NCBI GenBank assembly: GCA_041484525.1
Contig: JBGPHT010000036.1
Location: 1 to 54,894 of the forward strand
Origin: JBGPHT01 sp041484525
GTDB taxonomy: Bacteria > Acidobacteriota > Terriglobia > Bryobacterales > Bryobacteraceae
Length of the DNA: 54,894 nucleotides
Reading direction: 5' to 3'
The notes below the pieces were generated by a model. The model was not told the origin of the DNA. It ran no database searches and saw only the letters and a list, made by a program, of their open reading frames with translations. A program made the translations under genes and the position numbers. Numbering within the stretch: position 1 is the stretch's first letter; the number at the start of each line of letters is the position of its first letter. This document shows positions 17,397 to 26,494 of the stretch, piece by piece.

Positions 17397-19222
17397 GCCT
17401 GCACACGCTCGCGTACGTTGAATTCGAGTTTCCAGCGGCGCCCGTCGCGCGCCACGCACCAGAGTTGCAGCATGCCGGTCTCGGTGACCACGGTTTCAAA
17501 CGATACCGGCACCACCTCGGAGGTGTTCTCAGCCGCGGCGAACGCCACTTCCATGGGCGAGAGTTCCTCCAGTTCGTCGCCGAAATCTTCGATCAGGTTG
17601 CCCGGCTGATCGTTCTTGCGCGCGGCCGAAGTGAAGAAGCGGAACTCCGCCGGCTCGCCCACGACCAGGCCGAATTCGCGGCCGGGAATCACCAGGTTCG
17701 TGCCCTCTTCCATGCCGAATGGCGCCACCGTGAGCGCCTTGATCGGCGCCGGAATGCCGGGGATCGAAGGCATCGCGCTCTCGACGCCGACGTAGTAAGT
17801 GCGCGGCACGCCGCCACGAATCCGGACGCCGCGGCCATGGCGCGCCAGGCCATAATAAGCCGCGCCGCGCGAGACCGCGTGCATGAGATCTTCCCCGCTG
17901 AGCGCCGCCGCGGGCGCCATGCCTTCCTCCGCCAGCCACGCATTCAGCGTTCCCAGAATCCGCTCGCGGACCAGGCCGGCGTTGAGGACGCCGCCGTTGA
18001 ACAGCACGTGAGTGGGACAAGCCAGTCCGCTCGGTCCGCGCGGGACCGCGCCGTGCTCGGCGGTCGAAGCCTGCTGTCGCAGGAAGCGCGCCATGTGGCG
18101 CGTCATCGCAGGATCGGCGGCGTAGGGCAGCCCCATCTCCTGCAGGCCCACCCGGCGCTGCCGCGCAGGCATCTCCGTGCTCGGCGTCTCGGGTAGGAAG
18201 CCGTCGCGCAGCACGCTCCCGATATCGTCGCGCTTCAGCGTGGCCTTGATGGTGCCGCCCACCAGCCCCGTGCCCTTTCCGAGGATCGTGACGGGCTGCT
18301 CCTTGGCGGTGTTGCCCGGCTCCAGCAGCTTTTCCTTCGCCACGCGGCAGTTGTTCCAGAGCGCCTGAAGCTGCCGGCTGTCGATTTTCGTACCCTTCTC
18401 CGCCAGCCGCTGCGAAACCGTGCCGGCCAGCGCCAGGTCGATGTTGTCCCCGCCCAGCAGGATGTGCTCGCCCACCGCCACTCGAGTAAGCGCGAGTTCG
18501 CCGTTCGATTCGGTAACCGCGATCAGCGTGAAGTCAGTGGTGCCGCCCCCGATATCCACCACCAGAATCAGGTCGCCCACTTTGACCCTCTCACGCCAGT
18601 CCGAGTGCCGCTCGATCCAGGCGTAAAACGCAGCCTGCGGCTCTTCGAGTAGCGTGATGTTTTGGTATCCCGCGTGCTTCGCGGCCTCGAGCGTAAGCTC
18701 GCGCGCCACGGCGTCGAAGGATGCGGGCACGGTCACCAGCACCTGCTGATCGGCGAACCGGGCATCCGGCATCTTCGAATCCCACGCCTGCCGCAGGTGT
18801 TCGAGATAGCGCGAGCTGGCGTCGACGGGCGAGATCCGGTCCACGCCCTCGGGCGCGCGGAACGGCAGCAGGGGCGCCGTGCGGTCCACCCCCGAATGCG
18901 ACAACCAGGATTTCGCGGAGGAGACCAGCCGCCCCGCATTTTCCACGCCGCGTTTTTGCGCCAGGCTCCCGGCTACGAAGCTCCGCGCCTCATCCCACGG
19001 CAGCGCCAGCGTTCCCGCCGGAAAATCGGACGGGCCGGGCAGGTAGAGAAACGATGGCAGCAGGTCCTCATCGCGCACCTCGCCCGGGTTCACCAGTTGC
19101 GGGATGGCGAGCAACTGCACGTTGGCGGGCGCGAATGGGTCCGCATCCGCCTGGATTTCCGCGTAGGCAAGCGCGGAATTGGTGGTGCCTAGATCAATTC
19201 CAATAACGTATCTGGTTGGCAA
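17393..19222 (-). CDS. Hsp70-family protein, shorter paralogue
   Basis: 609 aa. ATPase domain motifs: VIGIDLGTTNSALAY, VTVPASFDAVARELT, TLLEEPQAAFYAW, VVDIGGGTTDFTLI and VLFNGGVLNAGLV. The substrate-binding region is short and ends at FETVVTETGMLQLWCV with no C-terminal lid. Clear paralogue of the longer Hsp70 next door, with which it overlaps by 4 bp. It starts 6 bp after the DUF2760 gene, so translation of the three genes is likely coupled. Not the housekeeping DnaK: no DnaJ or GrpE nearby. Confidence 0.88.
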   Translation of the reverse strand: MPTRYVIGIDLGTTNSALAYAEIQADADPFAPANVQLLAIPQLVNPGEVRDEDLLPSFLYLPGPSDFPAGTLALPWDEARSFVAGSLAQKRGVENAGRLVSSAKSWLSHSGVDRTAPLLPFRAPEGVDRISPVDASSRYLEHLRQAWDSKMPDARFADQQVLVTVPASFDAVARELTLEAAKHAGYQNITLLEEPQAAFYAWIERHSDWRERVKVGDLILVVDIGGGTTDFTLIAVTESNGELALTRVAVGEHILLGGDNIDLALAGTVSQRLAEKGTKIDSRQLQALWNNCRVAKEKLLEPGNTAKEQPVTILGKGTGLVGGTIKATLKRDDIGSVLRDGFLPETPSTEMPARQRRVGLQEMGLPYAADPAMTRHMARFLRQQASTAEHGAVPRGPSGLACPTHVLFNGGVLNAGLVRERILGTLNAWLAEEGMAPAAALSGEDLMHAVSRGAAYYGLARHGRGVRIRGGVPRTYYVGVESAMPSIPGIPAPIKALTVAPFGMEEGTNLVIPGREFGLVVGEPAEFRFFTSAARKNDQPGNLIEDFGDELEELSPMEVAFAAAENTSEVVPVSFETVVTETGMLQLWCVARDGRRWKLEFNVRERVQA

Positions 19223-19228
19223 CTCGGT

Positions 19229-19762
19229 TTACTCGATTTCGATTTCGGCCGGGGCGATGATGTTGGCGTCCTGTTTAGCCGCCAGCGCGGGTAATTCTAC
19301 CTTGGCCGCGCGCCAGCCTTTGTGCCGCAGCGTGCCTCCCGGGGGCGGCGTCGCCGGCACGTTGCCGACGAACTTCACCAGGTTGGGATCGCTCGAAGGG
19401 GCCTTCACCGGCGTGCCCTCCACACCGTCGATGACGGGCTGCAACGTCACGTAACGCGCGATGGAATCGCGGCACTGGTCGTGCAGTTCGCGGACGGCGG
19501 CGCCCACCTGATCGTCGGAATAGGACGTGATGTCTTCCATGACGAAATCGACTAGGCGGGAATCGCGCTGCAGAATGGCCAGGAGTTGCAGGGCGCCGTC
19601 GGACGTCTTGACGGCCGGAGCCGCGGGCTTGGGAGCGGCGGCCGACTTGGCAGGCGACGTCTCGCGGCGTGACAGACGCAACTCCGTAAGCGAGCTATCC
19701 GAGAGCGCACCGTGGAACAAGATATTGAAAAAACAACGAAATGCGAGAAGAATGCGATTCAA
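19229..19762 (-). CDS. DUF2760-family protein
   Basis: 177 aa. Residues 1-17 (NRILLAFRCFFNILF) form an amphipathic or membrane-associated start, 30-55 an Ala/Pro-rich linker, and 55-177 the conserved block: LQLLAILQRDSRLVDFVMED, DDQVGAAVRELHDQCR and KGWRAAKVELP. I recognise this as DUF2760, a family I know from the same operon setting as paired Hsp70 genes. Its role is unknown; here it would be translated just before the two Hsp70s, perhaps as a partner or adaptor. Confidence 0.75.
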   Translation of the reverse strand: MNRILLAFRCFFNILFHGALSDSSLTELRLSRRETSPAKSAAAPKPAAPAVKTSDGALQLLAILQRDSRLVDFVMEDITSYSDDQVGAAVRELHDQCRDSIARYVTLQPVIDGVEGTPVKAPSSDPNLVKFVGNVPATPPPGGTLRHKGWRAAKVELPALAAKQDANIIAPAEIEIE

Positions 19763-19804
19763 CTTCAGACTCCAAGTTTTTAGGATAGCGCGACCGGCAG
19801 GTTG

Positions 19805-20680
19805 TTACCGGATCACCACCGGACGCAGACGGTCGAGCTGGCGGCGCGCGATTTCGGCCCATTGGCCCGCGCTGTCGAGTTTGAGATACGCCTTCCAATG
19901 ATGGATGGCGCGCAGCACATCCCCCAGGCGTTCGCAGAGGAGCGCCAGATTGAAATGCGCGTCGGCGTATTTCGGGTTCAGGCTGAGAGCGCGGCGATAA
20001 TAATCCAGCGCCTCGTTCATCCGGCCCTGCTCGTCATACAGATTGCCCAGATTGAACTGCGCCAGCGAATACCCCGGGTCGGCCTCGATCGCATCCTTAT
20101 AATACTTCTCGGCCTCGACGAATTTCCGTTGGCGGTAATAGATGGTCCCCAGGTTCACCAGCGCGCCCGCCGCCTCGGCATGCAGCTCGAGCACCTTCTG
20201 GTAGGCCTCGATCGCCTGCTCGATAGGGGCGCCCGTTTCCTCCAGCTCGAGACCTTTTTGAAACCAGATTTCGGACTCCCGTATCCGGCTCGCGGTACTC
20301 TTGCGCCCCGGGAAACTCTTGACGCTGCGCAGTTCGGCGGCGTCGAAATCAAACAGAATCTGCCCTGTGAGCGCCTCCATTTTCTGGCCGGCGATCTGGA
20401 CCGTGATCTTCTTGCCGTCGCTCACGATGCGCAGTTCCGCCAGCGGGTCTTTCACCCACGCCAGTTTCTTGCGCAGCGAAGCCAGCGCGCCCGCGATCTG
20501 CCGGGGGGTGCGCCCGTTTTCCGCCAGTTTCAGCAGCGTTTGGATAGCGATCAGGTCGGGAAATGAGTACGATTGGGCGGCTGGGATCAGCTCCTGCCGC
20601 TCCCAACTTCGGAGCTGGCGCTCGCTGAGCCCGAATTGCCGCCGGACATCCGCGCGCGAGTACTCAACCTTCGGGGCCAC
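19805..20680 (-). CDS. MerR-type HTH protein with TPR repeats
   Basis: 291 aa. Residues 1-70 contain a MerR-like winged helix (YSRADVRRQFGLSERQLRSW, then YSFPDLIAIQTLLKL). Residues 130-285 contain about four tetratricopeptide repeats (AGALVNLGTIYYRQRKFVEA, SLAQFNLGNLYDEQGRMNEA, ADAHFNLALLCERLGD). The combination suggests a DNA-binding protein controlled by protein contacts. It lies 42 bp upstream of DUF2760 and the Hsp70 pair on the same strand, so it is the probable first gene and candidate regulator of that operon. Confidence 0.8.
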   Translation of the reverse strand: MAPKVEYSRADVRRQFGLSERQLRSWERQELIPAAQSYSFPDLIAIQTLLKLAENGRTPRQIAGALASLRKKLAWVKDPLAELRIVSDGKKITVQIAGQKMEALTGQILFDFDAAELRSVKSFPGRKSTASRIRESEIWFQKGLELEETGAPIEQAIEAYQKVLELHAEAAGALVNLGTIYYRQRKFVEAEKYYKDAIEADPGYSLAQFNLGNLYDEQGRMNEALDYYRRALSLNPKYADAHFNLALLCERLGDVLRAIHHWKAYLKLDSAGQWAEIARRQLDRLRPVVIR

Positions 20681-20717
20681 GCGATTATTCTAACAGGGGG
20701 CTGCAAGCGAACCGCAT

Positions 20718-21788
20718 TCAGCGTCCGAAGACCGTCTCCATGAGAGCAGTCTTGGCGTGTTCCAGGGCGGGCAGGGAGTGTTCCAACTGGATTTCGCAGC
20801 CGAGCGCCTGCGCGGCAGCCAGCAGCACGGTCTTGTGCTGCGCTTTCTGCACCCGGATCGCGGCCGGAATCTTTCCGCATTTCTCGATCGCGGCCAGCAT
20901 CGTCTCAAGCAGGACTTCACCGGCCGTCAGAGAGGCTTCATAGACATGCAGGTGGAGAATCATAGCGGAAGTGGAGTCCACCGCCAAACCCATCCGCGCC
21001 GCCGACGGCCGGTCGTTTGGGCCTCCGATGGGCACGCCGTGGAACGTGTCCATGTCCACGGTGATCGGGCCGCGTGGCTTGCCGGAGATCTTGGCGATTC
21101 GCTCCGCATCGAGCGCCGGAGTGGAAGGCGGCATCCGTGCCGGCTCCGGCGGCAGCTTGATGAAGCTCAGGTCATATCCGGACCCGTCGGCGCAATGGGT
21201 GGCCAGCGGGTAACGATCCTCCCGATCCCACAAGTTCTCGGCGTCCGGGCGTGAGCTAACGCCGTTAAACGCGGCGGCGCCCGCCGCCAGAATAACTCCT
21301 TCCGGTTCCGAGATGTACCAGGGGTAATACGCCGGACGCATCGCCCGAAACTGCGGCGCCACTTGCAGGGAAGCAGGATACCGGACCGCCTTCAACAGCT
21401 CACGGTCCTGACGGGTCAGTTCACTGCGCGCGACGAGCTCGATCTTGATCGAGCGCTGCTCAAAAAGAAAGTCGTCGAGGCCGTAATCCGGGTCGTCGTA
21501 TACGCGCTGAAACGAGTAGTAGCCTTCCAGTCCCGGATAGACGGCGAGGGCGAAGACCTCCCCATTTGCGCCCATAATCGAGCAGACGCTAGGCTCCGAC
21601 CGGGCCGTCCCAAAGAACAGAAGGTGCCGCTCGCTCAATCTGTCCCAGGGGTGCAGCTCGATCAGATGGATGGCCTCGCGGCAGAGCTCCTGAGCCGTTT
21701 CGAGCGAAAGCGGAGGGTCTCCGGCCAATTGTTTTTCGAAGAAATGCTGCGGGGCGGGCCCAAGCTTCGCCGGCTTCCTCTTTGCCAT
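20718..21788 (-). CDS. Hypothetical protein (DUF6930-like)
   Basis: About 356 aa from ATG at 21788; another in-frame ATG at 21800 cannot be excluded, and the much longer open frame upstream is a shadow of the gene on the other strand. Blocks such as HPWDRLSERHLLFFGTARS, VFALAVYPGLEGYYSFQRVY and PYYPWYISEPEG recall uncharacterised bacterial proteins carrying DUF7309/DUF6930 domains. The C-terminal third (VLLETMLAAIEKCGKIPAAI) looks like an alpha/beta fold. No signal peptide or membrane span. Function unknown. Confidence 0.7.
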   Translation of the reverse strand: MAKRKPAKLGPAPQHFFEKQLAGDPPLSLETAQELCREAIHLIELHPWDRLSERHLLFFGTARSEPSVCSIMGANGEVFALAVYPGLEGYYSFQRVYDDPDYGLDDFLFEQRSIKIELVARSELTRQDRELLKAVRYPASLQVAPQFRAMRPAYYPWYISEPEGVILAAGAAAFNGVSSRPDAENLWDREDRYPLATHCADGSGYDLSFIKLPPEPARMPPSTPALDAERIAKISGKPRGPITVDMDTFHGVPIGGPNDRPSAARMGLAVDSTSAMILHLHVYEASLTAGEVLLETMLAAIEKCGKIPAAIRVQKAQHKTVLLAAAQALGCEIQLEHSLPALEHAKTALMETVFGR

Positions 21789-21878
21789 CCACCACATTCT
21801 TACATAAGCATGGGCGCCAGGAAGCCTTTGAAATGAAAAGTACTTGAAAGTTAACGCGAGACGTCGTATCATGCCTCT

Positions 21879-22472
21879 ATGGCGACTCCTCGGCCCCAGC
21901 CGATCGAACTCCACGCGCATGCCATGGATAACCTGCAGTACATCCGGCAGACGATGGAGCGGGCGGGGTCGTTCACAGCCGTGCCCGGGTTCGGCGGCAT
22001 GCTGATGGGCTCGACGGCGCTGCTGGCGGCGTGGATTGCGGGTCCGCAGCGGGACTCCTCGCGCTGGCTGGCCGCCTGGACAGTGGAGGCGCTGGTGGCT
22101 CTCGCCATCGGGTTGGCGGCGGCGGCGATGAAGTCGCAGCGCGTAAATCTTCCGCTGCTTTCCGGTCCGGGCCGCAAGTTCGTGGCCGGGTTTGCGCCCA
22201 CCATGTTCGCTGGCGCTCTGCTCACTTTTGTGCTGATTCGCGGCGGCATCGCGGGACTGCTGCCGGGAATGTGGCTGCTTCTCTACGGCGCCGCGGTGGT
22301 CTCCGGCGGGTGGGCTTCGGTTCGAGTAGTGCCGCTGATGGGCGCGTGTTTCATGCTCTTCGGCGGGGCGGCGCTGCTGCTGCCGGGGTGGGGCGACGTC
22401 CTCCTGGCGGCGGGATTCGGCGGCGTCCACATTGTATTCGGAACGGTGATTGCGGTGAAATATGGCGGGTAA
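21879..22472 (+). CDS. Multi-pass membrane protein
   Basis: 197 aa. After about 35 polar residues (HAMDNLQYIRQTMERAGSFT), some six hydrophobic segments cover the rest, approximately at 38-57, 68-85, 105-123, 127-143, 148-165 and 170-190. The N-terminal motif MxNLxxIRxTMExAxxFTAV is one I have met in acidobacterial membrane proteins encoded next to small winged-helix regulators. The stop overlaps the regulator start by 11 bp, so the two are translationally coupled. Confidence 0.7.
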   Translation: MATPRPQPIELHAHAMDNLQYIRQTMERAGSFTAVPGFGGMLMGSTALLAAWIAGPQRDSSRWLAAWTVEALVALAIGLAAAAMKSQRVNLPLLSGPGRKFVAGFAPTMFAGALLTFVLIRGGIAGLLPGMWLLLYGAAVVSGGWASVRVVPLMGACFMLFGGAALLLPGWGDVLLAAGFGGVHIVFGTVIAVKYGG

Positions 22473-22839
22473 GCAGAATACAGCGCGCAAGGAGCGGGAG
22501 AAGAAACCGCAGATGCAGGCGGCGGCTCCGCCGGCCGGGGCCGGCGCCCCCAAACTGGACCGGCTCATCCACGAGCGCCTCCGCCTGGGGATTTTGAGCG
22601 CTCTCTGCGTCAATGAATCGCTCACTTTCAATGAGCTCAAGAAACTGCTCGATACCACCGACGGCAACCTGAGCGTGCACGCTCGCAAACTCGAAGAAGC
22701 GGGTTACGTTGGCTGCTCCAAATCGTTCGAAGGCCGCATGCCGCGCACGGACTACCGGCTGACCGCGTCCGGCCGGCGCGCGCTGGATCGGTATCTGGAC
22801 CACATGGAGGCGTTGATCCAAGCCATGCGGGACCGGTGA
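22462..22839 (+). CDS. Winged-helix transcriptional regulator
   Basis: 125 aa. A Lys/Ala/Pro-rich N-terminal tail (residues 1-33) precedes a MarR/PadR-like winged helix: RLRLGILSALCVNESLTFNE, LKKLLDTTDGNLSVHARKLE (recognition helix region) and MPRTDYRLTASGRRALDRYL (wing and C-terminal helix). The type matches the 'winged helix DNA-binding domain' group PF13601. It probably regulates the coupled membrane protein, as in similar pairs. Confidence 0.85.
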   Translation: MAGKQNTARKEREKKPQMQAAAPPAGAGAPKLDRLIHERLRLGILSALCVNESLTFNELKKLLDTTDGNLSVHARKLEEAGYVGCSKSFEGRMPRTDYRLTASGRRALDRYLDHMEALIQAMRDR

Positions 22840-22851
22840 GGGTCCTTTTTT

Positions 22852-23562
22852 ATGCCCTATAACTTTGAATTACAAAGTACTCTACATGCAGGAATCATCA
22901 TGGATGGCAACGGCCGTTGGGCGCTGGCCCGCGGTTTGCCGCGCGTCGCCGGCCATCGTACCGGAGTCGAGACCGTAACCCGGATCGTCGAGGCCGCGCC
23001 CGACTTCGGCATCGGCATCCTCACGCTGTTCGCCTTCTCAGCGGACAACTGGCGCCGTCCTGCGGAAGAGGTGGAAGCGCTGATGGCGCTGCTCGCCCTC
23101 TACCTGCGGAAGGAAACCGCGCGCTGCGTGAAGAACGGCATACGCCTCGAGATGATCGGCCGCCGCGACCGGCTCGAACCGTCGCTGGCCGGCGCCATCG
23201 AGCACGCCGAAGCGGCAACGGCGGCGGGCTCGCGTCTCTGGGTGCGCCTCGCCGTCGACTATTCCGCGCGCGACGCGATCCTGGCTGCCGCTCGCGCTGT
23301 TGCCGATCTTTCGCTTGAATCCTTGGCCGCGTCGCTTGGCCCGCCCGTCGACCTGCTCATCCGCACCGGCGGCGAGCGGCGCCTCAGCGATTTCCTGCTG
23401 TGGGAATGCGCCTATGCCGAATTGGTCTTCACCCGCCGCATGTGGCCGGATTTCGACCGCGAAGATCTGGCCGCCGCCGTTCGGGAGTTCCGCGGAAGGG
23501 AGCGTCGCTTTGGCGGTGTGCCGCCGATAGAAGTGAAAACCGCCGCAGGGTGGCTGGACTGA
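22852..23562 (+). CDS. uppS: Isoprenyl transferase (undecaprenyl diphosphate synthase)
   Basis: 236 aa. Carries the cis-prenyltransferase signature: GIIMDGNGRWA (catalytic Asp), GHRTGVETVTRIV, FAFSADNWRRP and LLIRTGGERRLSDFLLW, then YAELVFTRRMWPDF. It condenses isopentenyl diphosphate units in cis to make the C55 lipid carrier for cell-wall synthesis. It starts 12 bp after the regulator gene. Some positions are less usual (TGGERRLS where TSGExRLS is typical), so a second, specialised cis-prenyltransferase is possible. None of the usual neighbours (cdsA, dxr, frr) is present. Confidence 0.88.
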   Translation: MPYNFELQSTLHAGIIMDGNGRWALARGLPRVAGHRTGVETVTRIVEAAPDFGIGILTLFAFSADNWRRPAEEVEALMALLALYLRKETARCVKNGIRLEMIGRRDRLEPSLAGAIEHAEAATAAGSRLWVRLAVDYSARDAILAAARAVADLSLESLAASLGPPVDLLIRTGGERRLSDFLLWECAYAELVFTRRMWPDFDREDLAAAVREFRGRERRFGGVPPIEVKTAAGWLD

Positions 23563-23572
23563 CGGCTGAAAC

Positions 23573-26440
23573 CTACTGGTGATGGATCACCCGGATCCGG
23601 TGCTTCTCGAAGTCCGAGATATAGAGGTTGCCTGCCGCATCGCCGGTTATGCCTCTGGTATTGCGAGTGAGGCCGGCGGCCAGTGCGGGACCGCCGTCGC
23701 CCGCATACCCGGCGCCGCCCCCGGCAACGGTTGTGATGATTCCGGCGGGATCGATCCTGCGAATCCGCTGGTTCAGTGTGTCTGCAATATACACGCTCTG
23801 GTCCGGGGCCAGCCATAAATCGCGTGGGGACCACAGGCTGGCCTTAACCGCAGGACCGTGATCTCCGGCGAATCGGGGATTGCCGTCGCCGGCAATCGTT
23901 TGGATGACGCCATTCCGAAAGACCTTGCGTATTCGGTTATTGAGGTCGTCGGCGATATAAAGGTTGCCCAATCGATCCATCTCGATACTCGATGGGTGAT
24001 TCAACGCGGCGCCGAGAGCAGGTCCGCCATCCTGCGTTCCCGAGCCGGAGCGGGCTCCGTATCCCGCCTCCCCCGTGCCGGCAACGGTCGTGATGATTCC
24101 ACCTGGCGTTACCTTCCGGATGCGGTGATTGTCTCCGTCCGCGATGTAGAGGTTACCCTCGTCGTCCAGGCACAGGCCGGCCGGGCCGTGGAGCATTGCG
24201 GATGTCGCAGTGCCCCCATCGCCGCCGTATCCTGGCACGCCGTTTCCCGCCACTGTCGAGATAGTGCCCTTGGTATCGATTTTTCGAACCCGGTGGTTCT
24301 GGAGTTCGGTGAAATAGATGTTCCCCCGCCCATCGACTCGCACCCGGCTGGGATAGTTCAGCCAGGCTTTTGTGGCTGGAATACCGTCGCCATTGTAGCC
24401 GCCGAAAGCACGGCCGCCGCCGACTCCTGCAATCACCTTGGACGCGCCGTTCGGTGCAATCCGCAGGATGCGGTGGTTATTCGCATCCGCCACGATCAGG
24501 TCGCCCGACCGGTCCACCGTCATGCCGATCGGTTGGCTGAGGTACAATTCGCGAGCCGGCGCCCCGTCCGGCGTCCAATTGTAGCGGCCGTTTCCGGCGA
24601 GGATCGAAAAGATTCCATCCTTTGCGATGCGGTAGACGCGCCCGCTGTCAGTGCCGGCAACGTAGAGATTCCCGGCCTGGTCGAGAGCGATTTGCCATTC
24701 ATCGAAATATGCGTCGAGCGCGCGGCCACCCGCGCCGGCCGGCTCCTCCATCGACCGGCCTTTCCCGGCGATGACGCTCACCCGGCCCGTGGTGTCGATT
24801 TTCCGGATCGACCGTCCACATGGATCGGCATAGTAGACGGCGCCCGTCGGGTCCGCCGCGACGCCTGTCGGACAGCCCGCCGCCGGGCCGACGGTTGTAA
24901 CTGTGCCTTGGGTATCGATCTTGCGAATGCGCCCGTTGCCCTGGTCGGCTATGTACACGTTCCCCTTGCCGTCCGTCGCGATTCCGGTCGGGATACGGAA
25001 GGAGGCACGCTCGGCAGGACCGTTGTCTCCCGCATAGGCGGCGCGGCCATCGCCGCCAATCGTCGAAATGGCCGGAAGGAAGCTGCGGTCGACCTTTCGG
25101 ATGTTGTTGTTCCCGAAATCGGCGATATAAAGGGTTCCATCGGGAGCCAGTGCGATGCCATGCACGAATCTGATTTGCGCCTTCCGGGCACTGGCCCCGT
25201 CACCGCTTTTGCCGGCAGTGCCGGTGCCCGCGACCGCTACTATGGACCCGTCCTTCCCAAGTTTGAGGACCTGCGATGCCACGGCAAAGTAGACGTTGCC
25301 CTGGCCGTCGGCTGCCACTTGGTGTACACCGTTGAGTGGCGTGCCTTTCGCCACTCCAGGAATAGGTGGCAAACCGCCGGTCGAACCGGCAAGGACCTCG
25401 AGTAGACCTTTGCTGTCGATGCGGCACACGATCCCGTTCTTGACGTCCGAGAAAAGCACGTTGCCCTTCTCATCCACGCCGACGCCCTGCACCGATCCCA
25501 AAGGTGCGTCGATGGCCGGTTTCCCGTCACCATCGAAGATCCAATCGGATCCCGCAAACAGCTCGATCCAGCGCTCGCCCGGCGGGTGGACGCGGGTGGC
25601 GCCGCCGAAGGGGCCGGTCAGCAGGAAATCGCCGGTGACGTCCTGCGAGGCTTCATAGGGGCTCTGATGATGGGTCGTATTCTGCTTCTCGTATGCCGCC
25701 ATCTGGCGCCGGACGTACGCGAAAAGAGAATTGAAGGTAACCACGCTGTCGGCGTTCCTGGCCTCGCCGCCCAAGCCCTTCCACAGATAGTGGGAGAAAA
25801 CGCCATTGCGGAGTGCCGGGTCCTCGTAGCTGCTCGAGCCCGGCGCGGTCGCGCTCAGAATTCGAATGCCGCTCGATTTCTCGAGCTCGGTAAACGGCTC
25901 GATCGGGCTTCCCTCGCCGCGCACGGAGGGGTCGCTCCGGCACGCGTCGATGAACATTACTTTGCGTGCCGCCGTTGACTCTTGCAGCATGGACCGGATG
26001 TGGTTCAGCTCCAGCCCCGTCCCCTTCGACAACAGCGACCGCGTCGCGTCCCACGTGGCCAGATACTGGATGCCATTCTGTTGTGCGCCGTGTCCGGAGA
26101 AGGCGAATATGATCGTGCTGGCGCCGTTGGATGCTTTTTGGAGCAGCGTTTCGAGCTCGACCTGGATCGCGTGTCCGCGAGTGTCCTCATTCTGCAGCGT
26201 GGTGACGTCGTATCCCTGGGCGGCAAGGACCCTGGAGAGATCGAGGGCATCCCGATGGGCGAATTGTAACTGCGGGAAGCCGCTTCCCTCCGGATAGCGG
26301 TCAATGCCGACCACCAGAGCCAGTCGCTTCTCCTTGCCGCCCTGGTCCGGCGGAAAGGGGCGCACTCCGCGCTCCTGTGCCGCCAGCAGCAGCACAGTCA
26401 GGCAGGCCAAGCCAAGGACGGTTTCCCGGCGTCCGAGCAT
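23573..26440 (-). CDS. Exported caspase-like protease fused to NHL beta-propeller repeats
   Basis: 955 aa. Residues 1-21 form a signal peptide. Residues 38-280 are a caspase-fold (peptidase C14) domain with the catalytic pair visible as FSGHGA (His117) and FIDACRSD (Cys167). From about 300 to the end come roughly a dozen NHL-type repeats (ADGQGNVYFA, APDGTLYIADFGNNNIRKVD, DRSGDLIVADANNHRILRI, DDEGNLYIADGDNHRIRKV). The propeller probably binds protein or glycan and presents it to the protease or scaffolds its assembly. Single gene, convergent with uppS 10 bp away. All catalytic residues are present, so activity is plausible; targets unknown. Confidence 0.88.
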   Translation of the reverse strand: MLGRRETVLGLACLTVLLLAAQERGVRPFPPDQGGKEKRLALVVGIDRYPEGSGFPQLQFAHRDALDLSRVLAAQGYDVTTLQNEDTRGHAIQVELETLLQKASNGASTIIFAFSGHGAQQNGIQYLATWDATRSLLSKGTGLELNHIRSMLQESTAARKVMFIDACRSDPSVRGEGSPIEPFTELEKSSGIRILSATAPGSSSYEDPALRNGVFSHYLWKGLGGEARNADSVVTFNSLFAYVRRQMAAYEKQNTTHHQSPYEASQDVTGDFLLTGPFGGATRVHPPGERWIELFAGSDWIFDGDGKPAIDAPLGSVQGVGVDEKGNVLFSDVKNGIVCRIDSKGLLEVLAGSTGGLPPIPGVAKGTPLNGVHQVAADGQGNVYFAVASQVLKLGKDGSIVAVAGTGTAGKSGDGASARKAQIRFVHGIALAPDGTLYIADFGNNNIRKVDRSFLPAISTIGGDGRAAYAGDNGPAERASFRIPTGIATDGKGNVYIADQGNGRIRKIDTQGTVTTVGPAAGCPTGVAADPTGAVYYADPCGRSIRKIDTTGRVSVIAGKGRSMEEPAGAGGRALDAYFDEWQIALDQAGNLYVAGTDSGRVYRIAKDGIFSILAGNGRYNWTPDGAPARELYLSQPIGMTVDRSGDLIVADANNHRILRIAPNGASKVIAGVGGGRAFGGYNGDGIPATKAWLNYPSRVRVDGRGNIYFTELQNHRVRKIDTKGTISTVAGNGVPGYGGDGGTATSAMLHGPAGLCLDDEGNLYIADGDNHRIRKVTPGGIITTVAGTGEAGYGARSGSGTQDGGPALGAALNHPSSIEMDRLGNLYIADDLNNRIRKVFRNGVIQTIAGDGNPRFAGDHGPAVKASLWSPRDLWLAPDQSVYIADTLNQRIRRIDPAGIITTVAGGGAGYAGDGGPALAAGLTRNTRGITGDAAGNLYISDFEKHRIRVIHHQ

Positions 26441-26494
26441 TTGAATCAGAATACTGGACGGCCCTCAGGTGTGCAACCCTGCGCGTAGGCTGCC

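Noticed and set aside
16347..17609. 420-codon plus-strand frame over the Hsp70 pair
   Set aside because: Arg/His/Gln-rich composition and overlap with two well-supported Hsp70 genes.
20718..22688. 656-codon minus-strand frame read as one gene
   Set aside because: The first 300 codons lie opposite the membrane-protein/regulator pair and have no protein character; only the part from 21788 is real.
23858..25405. 515-codon plus-strand open frame opposite the caspase-NHL gene
   Set aside because: It mirrors the repetitive NHL codons and has no protein-like motif; it is a shadow of the real gene.
23573..26440. CRISPR-like periodicity
   Set aside because: The repeats are coding NHL blades of varied sequence, not identical short repeats with unique spacers; no CRISPR array was seen elsewhere in the window.
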